This document shows positions 4,860 to 6,083 of a DNA stretch of 6,083 bases, piece after piece. A program made the translations under genes and the position numbers. This DNA comes from Gammaproteobacteria bacterium. GTDB taxonomy: Bacteria; Pseudomonadota; Gammaproteobacteria; UBA6429; Thiohalophilaceae. Each line of letters begins with the position of its first letter. The first letter of the stretch is position 1. Location: assembly GCA_030593785.1 (NCBI GenBank), contig JAUVGM010000156.1, positions 1 to 6,083 of the forward strand, read 5' to 3'. Below the pieces are notes generated by a model. That model did no database searches. It saw only the letters and a list, made by a program, of their open reading frames with translations, and was not told where the DNA came from.

Positions 4860-6083
4860 AAAATACAGAAAATGCCTTCTCCTTATTATTCATCAATAAT
4901 GATGTCACTGATTCTTTATTTACAGGTGGGCTGAATAAAAATCCCTGCATATTATAACAGCCGAGTGCTTTGAGTTGCTCCATTTGTCCCACGTCTTCCA
5001 CTCCCTCAGAAATAATATGTAGCTTCAATCCCTTTGCCATCGCTATAATTGCTTCAATTATTGATCTGGCTCCTTGATCGTGTTCCATTGCACTTACAAA
5101 GGAGCGATCTATTTTCAAAGTATCAATAGGTAATTTTTGCAGATAATTTAATGATGAGTATCCTGTTCCAAAATCATCAATTGCAATCTTGGCACCCATT
5201 GAACTTAATTCGTTAAGCACTGAAATTACATTTTCAATATCTTCCATAAGAACATTTTCTGTAATTTCAAATTCAAGCATATCACCACTAATGCCATGCT
5301 TATTAAGCGTCGCTTTAATTTTTTCAACAATATCGGGATGTTCTAATTGTTTAGCCGACATATTGACCGCAACTCGAGGCAGCTGTAAATCCATTGCCAT
5401 CCAAACTTTTAAATCCTGACACACACTATCCAATATCCAGTCACCAATAGGTTGAATCAAACCAATTTCTTCACAAAAAGAAATAAACTCTGAAGGGAGA
5501 ATGGTGCCTCGCTCCGGGTGATCCCATCGCAATAGTGCTTCTACCGCAACGATGTCATGTGTGATTGCATCGACTTGTGGTTGGTAGTGAAGTCTAAATT
5601 GATTTTTTTCTAATGCATGACGTAGATCATTTTCAAGTGAAAGGTTTGCTGACAATTCTTGTTGCATATTATCCGTATAGAATTGAAAACCATCTTTACC
5701 TTTATTTTTAACGGCATACATTGCAATATCAGCATGCTTTAACAAAGACTCTTTAGTTTCACCATTATTTGGATAATGTGAAATCCCAATACTGGTACTA
5801 ATGAAAACTTCATGATTATCAAGATTAAAGGGGGTTTTTAAAGTGTCGATGATTTTTTTAGCAATTAATTCTGAATCTTTCATACTATGAATTTCGGGTA
5901 ACAATATTGTAAATTCATCTCCACCTATTCTTGCTAACGTATCGCATTCACGCAGACATTTTTTTAAACGATCGGCTACTACCTGTAGTAACTTATCACC
6001 TATCATATGCCCTAATGTATCATTTATGTTTTTAAATCGGTCAAGATCCAAAAACATAACAGATAGTATTTCATTATTTCTTT
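4858..6083 (-). CDS. Bifunctional GGDEF-EAL cyclic-di-GMP protein (N-terminus outside window)
   Basis: This gene encodes a diguanylate cyclase domain followed by a c-di-GMP phosphodiesterase domain. The frame stays open to the window edge: RNNEILSV precedes the Met at 6057, which lies inside the GGDEF domain and is not a start. Numbering from that Met, FLDLDRFKNIND (2-13) and GGDEF (45-49) are intact, with an inhibitory I-site R36-E-C-D39 exactly five residues before GGDEF. The EAL domain spans about 142-390. Its catalytic residues are present: E173 in EALLRW, N232 in NMSAKQ, E264 in EITE, D294-D295 in DDFGTGYSS, K315 in KIDRS, E351 in SEGVE and Q371 in MQGFLFS. Both activities are therefore possible. 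The missing N-terminus probably carries a sensor domain, but none is visible. The 3' end abuts an FlhB-like remnant. Expected role: control of motility or biofilm. Confidence 0.95.
   Translation of the reverse strand, partial: RNNEILSVMFLDLDRFKNINDTLGHMIGDKLLQVVADRLKKCLRECDTLARIGGDEFTILLPEIHSMKDSELIAKKIIDTLKTPFNLDNHEVFISTSIGISHYPNNGETKESLLKHADIAMYAVKNKGKDGFQFYTDNMQQELSANLSLENDLRHALEKNQFRLHYQPQVDAITHDIVAVEALLRWDHPERGTILPSEFISFCEEIGLIQPIGDWILDSVCQDLKVWMAMDLQLPRVAVNMSAKQLEHPDIVEKIKATLNKHGISGDMLEFEITENVLMEDIENVISVLNELSSMGAKIAIDDFGTGYSSLNYLQKLPIDTLKIDRSFVSAMEHDQGARSIIEAIIAMAKGLKLHIISEGVEDVGQMEQLKALGCYNMQGFLFSPPVNKESVTSLLMNNKEKAFSVF

Noticed and set aside
3610..4860. CRISPR array or integrase-bearing genomic island
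   Set aside because: There are only two diverged copies 935 bp apart with no regular spacers, and no integrase or transposase coding sequence or fragment was found.
5189..5419. Rightward ORF of 76 codons inside the GGDEF-EAL gene
   Set aside because: It is antisense to the conserved EAL catalytic region and has no recognisable features.
4725..6083. GGDEF-EAL protein continuing into the FlhB-like domain by frameshift
   Set aside because: The EAL domain is complete and ends naturally at its TAA; the FlhB piece is only a fragment in another frame, and no slippery heptamer stands out at the junction.

Overview
The window looks like chromosome from a moderately AT-rich, non-enteric gammaproteobacterium. 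The evidence is a SerB tail and a TadA very like the enterobacterial proteins, a lipoprotein MltF lying close to tadA (a gammaproteobacterial association), a bacterial tRNA-Ser with encoded CCA, and a GGDEF-EAL protein. I cannot name the genus.

Left half (1-3225), core genes: the end of serB (phosphoserine phosphatase), tadA (tRNA adenosine deaminase) and a lipoprotein metallo-beta-lactamase-fold hydrolase run rightward as a tight cluster. The serB-tadA gap is 15 bases, and the tadA stop and hydrolase start share one base (TAATG). A hairpin at 1788-1813 closes the cluster. mltF (two-domain lytic transglycosylase lipoprotein) converges on it from the right.

Control region and tRNA (3226-3645): the region upstream of mltF carries a perfect TGTGA-N6-TCACA CRP-type palindrome, a second perfect inverted repeat (GGTTAATA/TATTAACC), and a hairpin just before a complete tRNA-Ser(GGA). 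A rho-independent terminator follows the tRNA. In E. coli, purL lies beside mltF on this side; here it is the tRNA.

Right half (3646-6083), accessory in character: two diverged copies of a structured repeat of about 95 bp (A at 3690, B at 4625) lie in the same orientation on either side of one low-GC gene for a small secreted protein with an ankyrin-like segment. Each copy starts within a few bases of a minus-strand stop codon. Paired substitutions between the copies preserve a stem, which suggests a folded RNA or single-stranded DNA. Several TTCGAA-centred inverted repeats resembling the tRNA T-arm cluster here. Beyond copy B is the C-terminal remnant (about 43 codons) of an FlhB-like export-switch protein, cut off where the 3' end of a large GGDEF-EAL gene begins; that gene runs out of the window. 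The remnant does not appear in a simple ATG-started ORF search.

The most interesting part is the tRNA-adjacent stretch 3610-4860: a repeat-bounded, low-GC, one-gene module with a broken gene at its far side. Whether the repeat is mobile, an RNA gene or a recombination site cannot be decided from one window.
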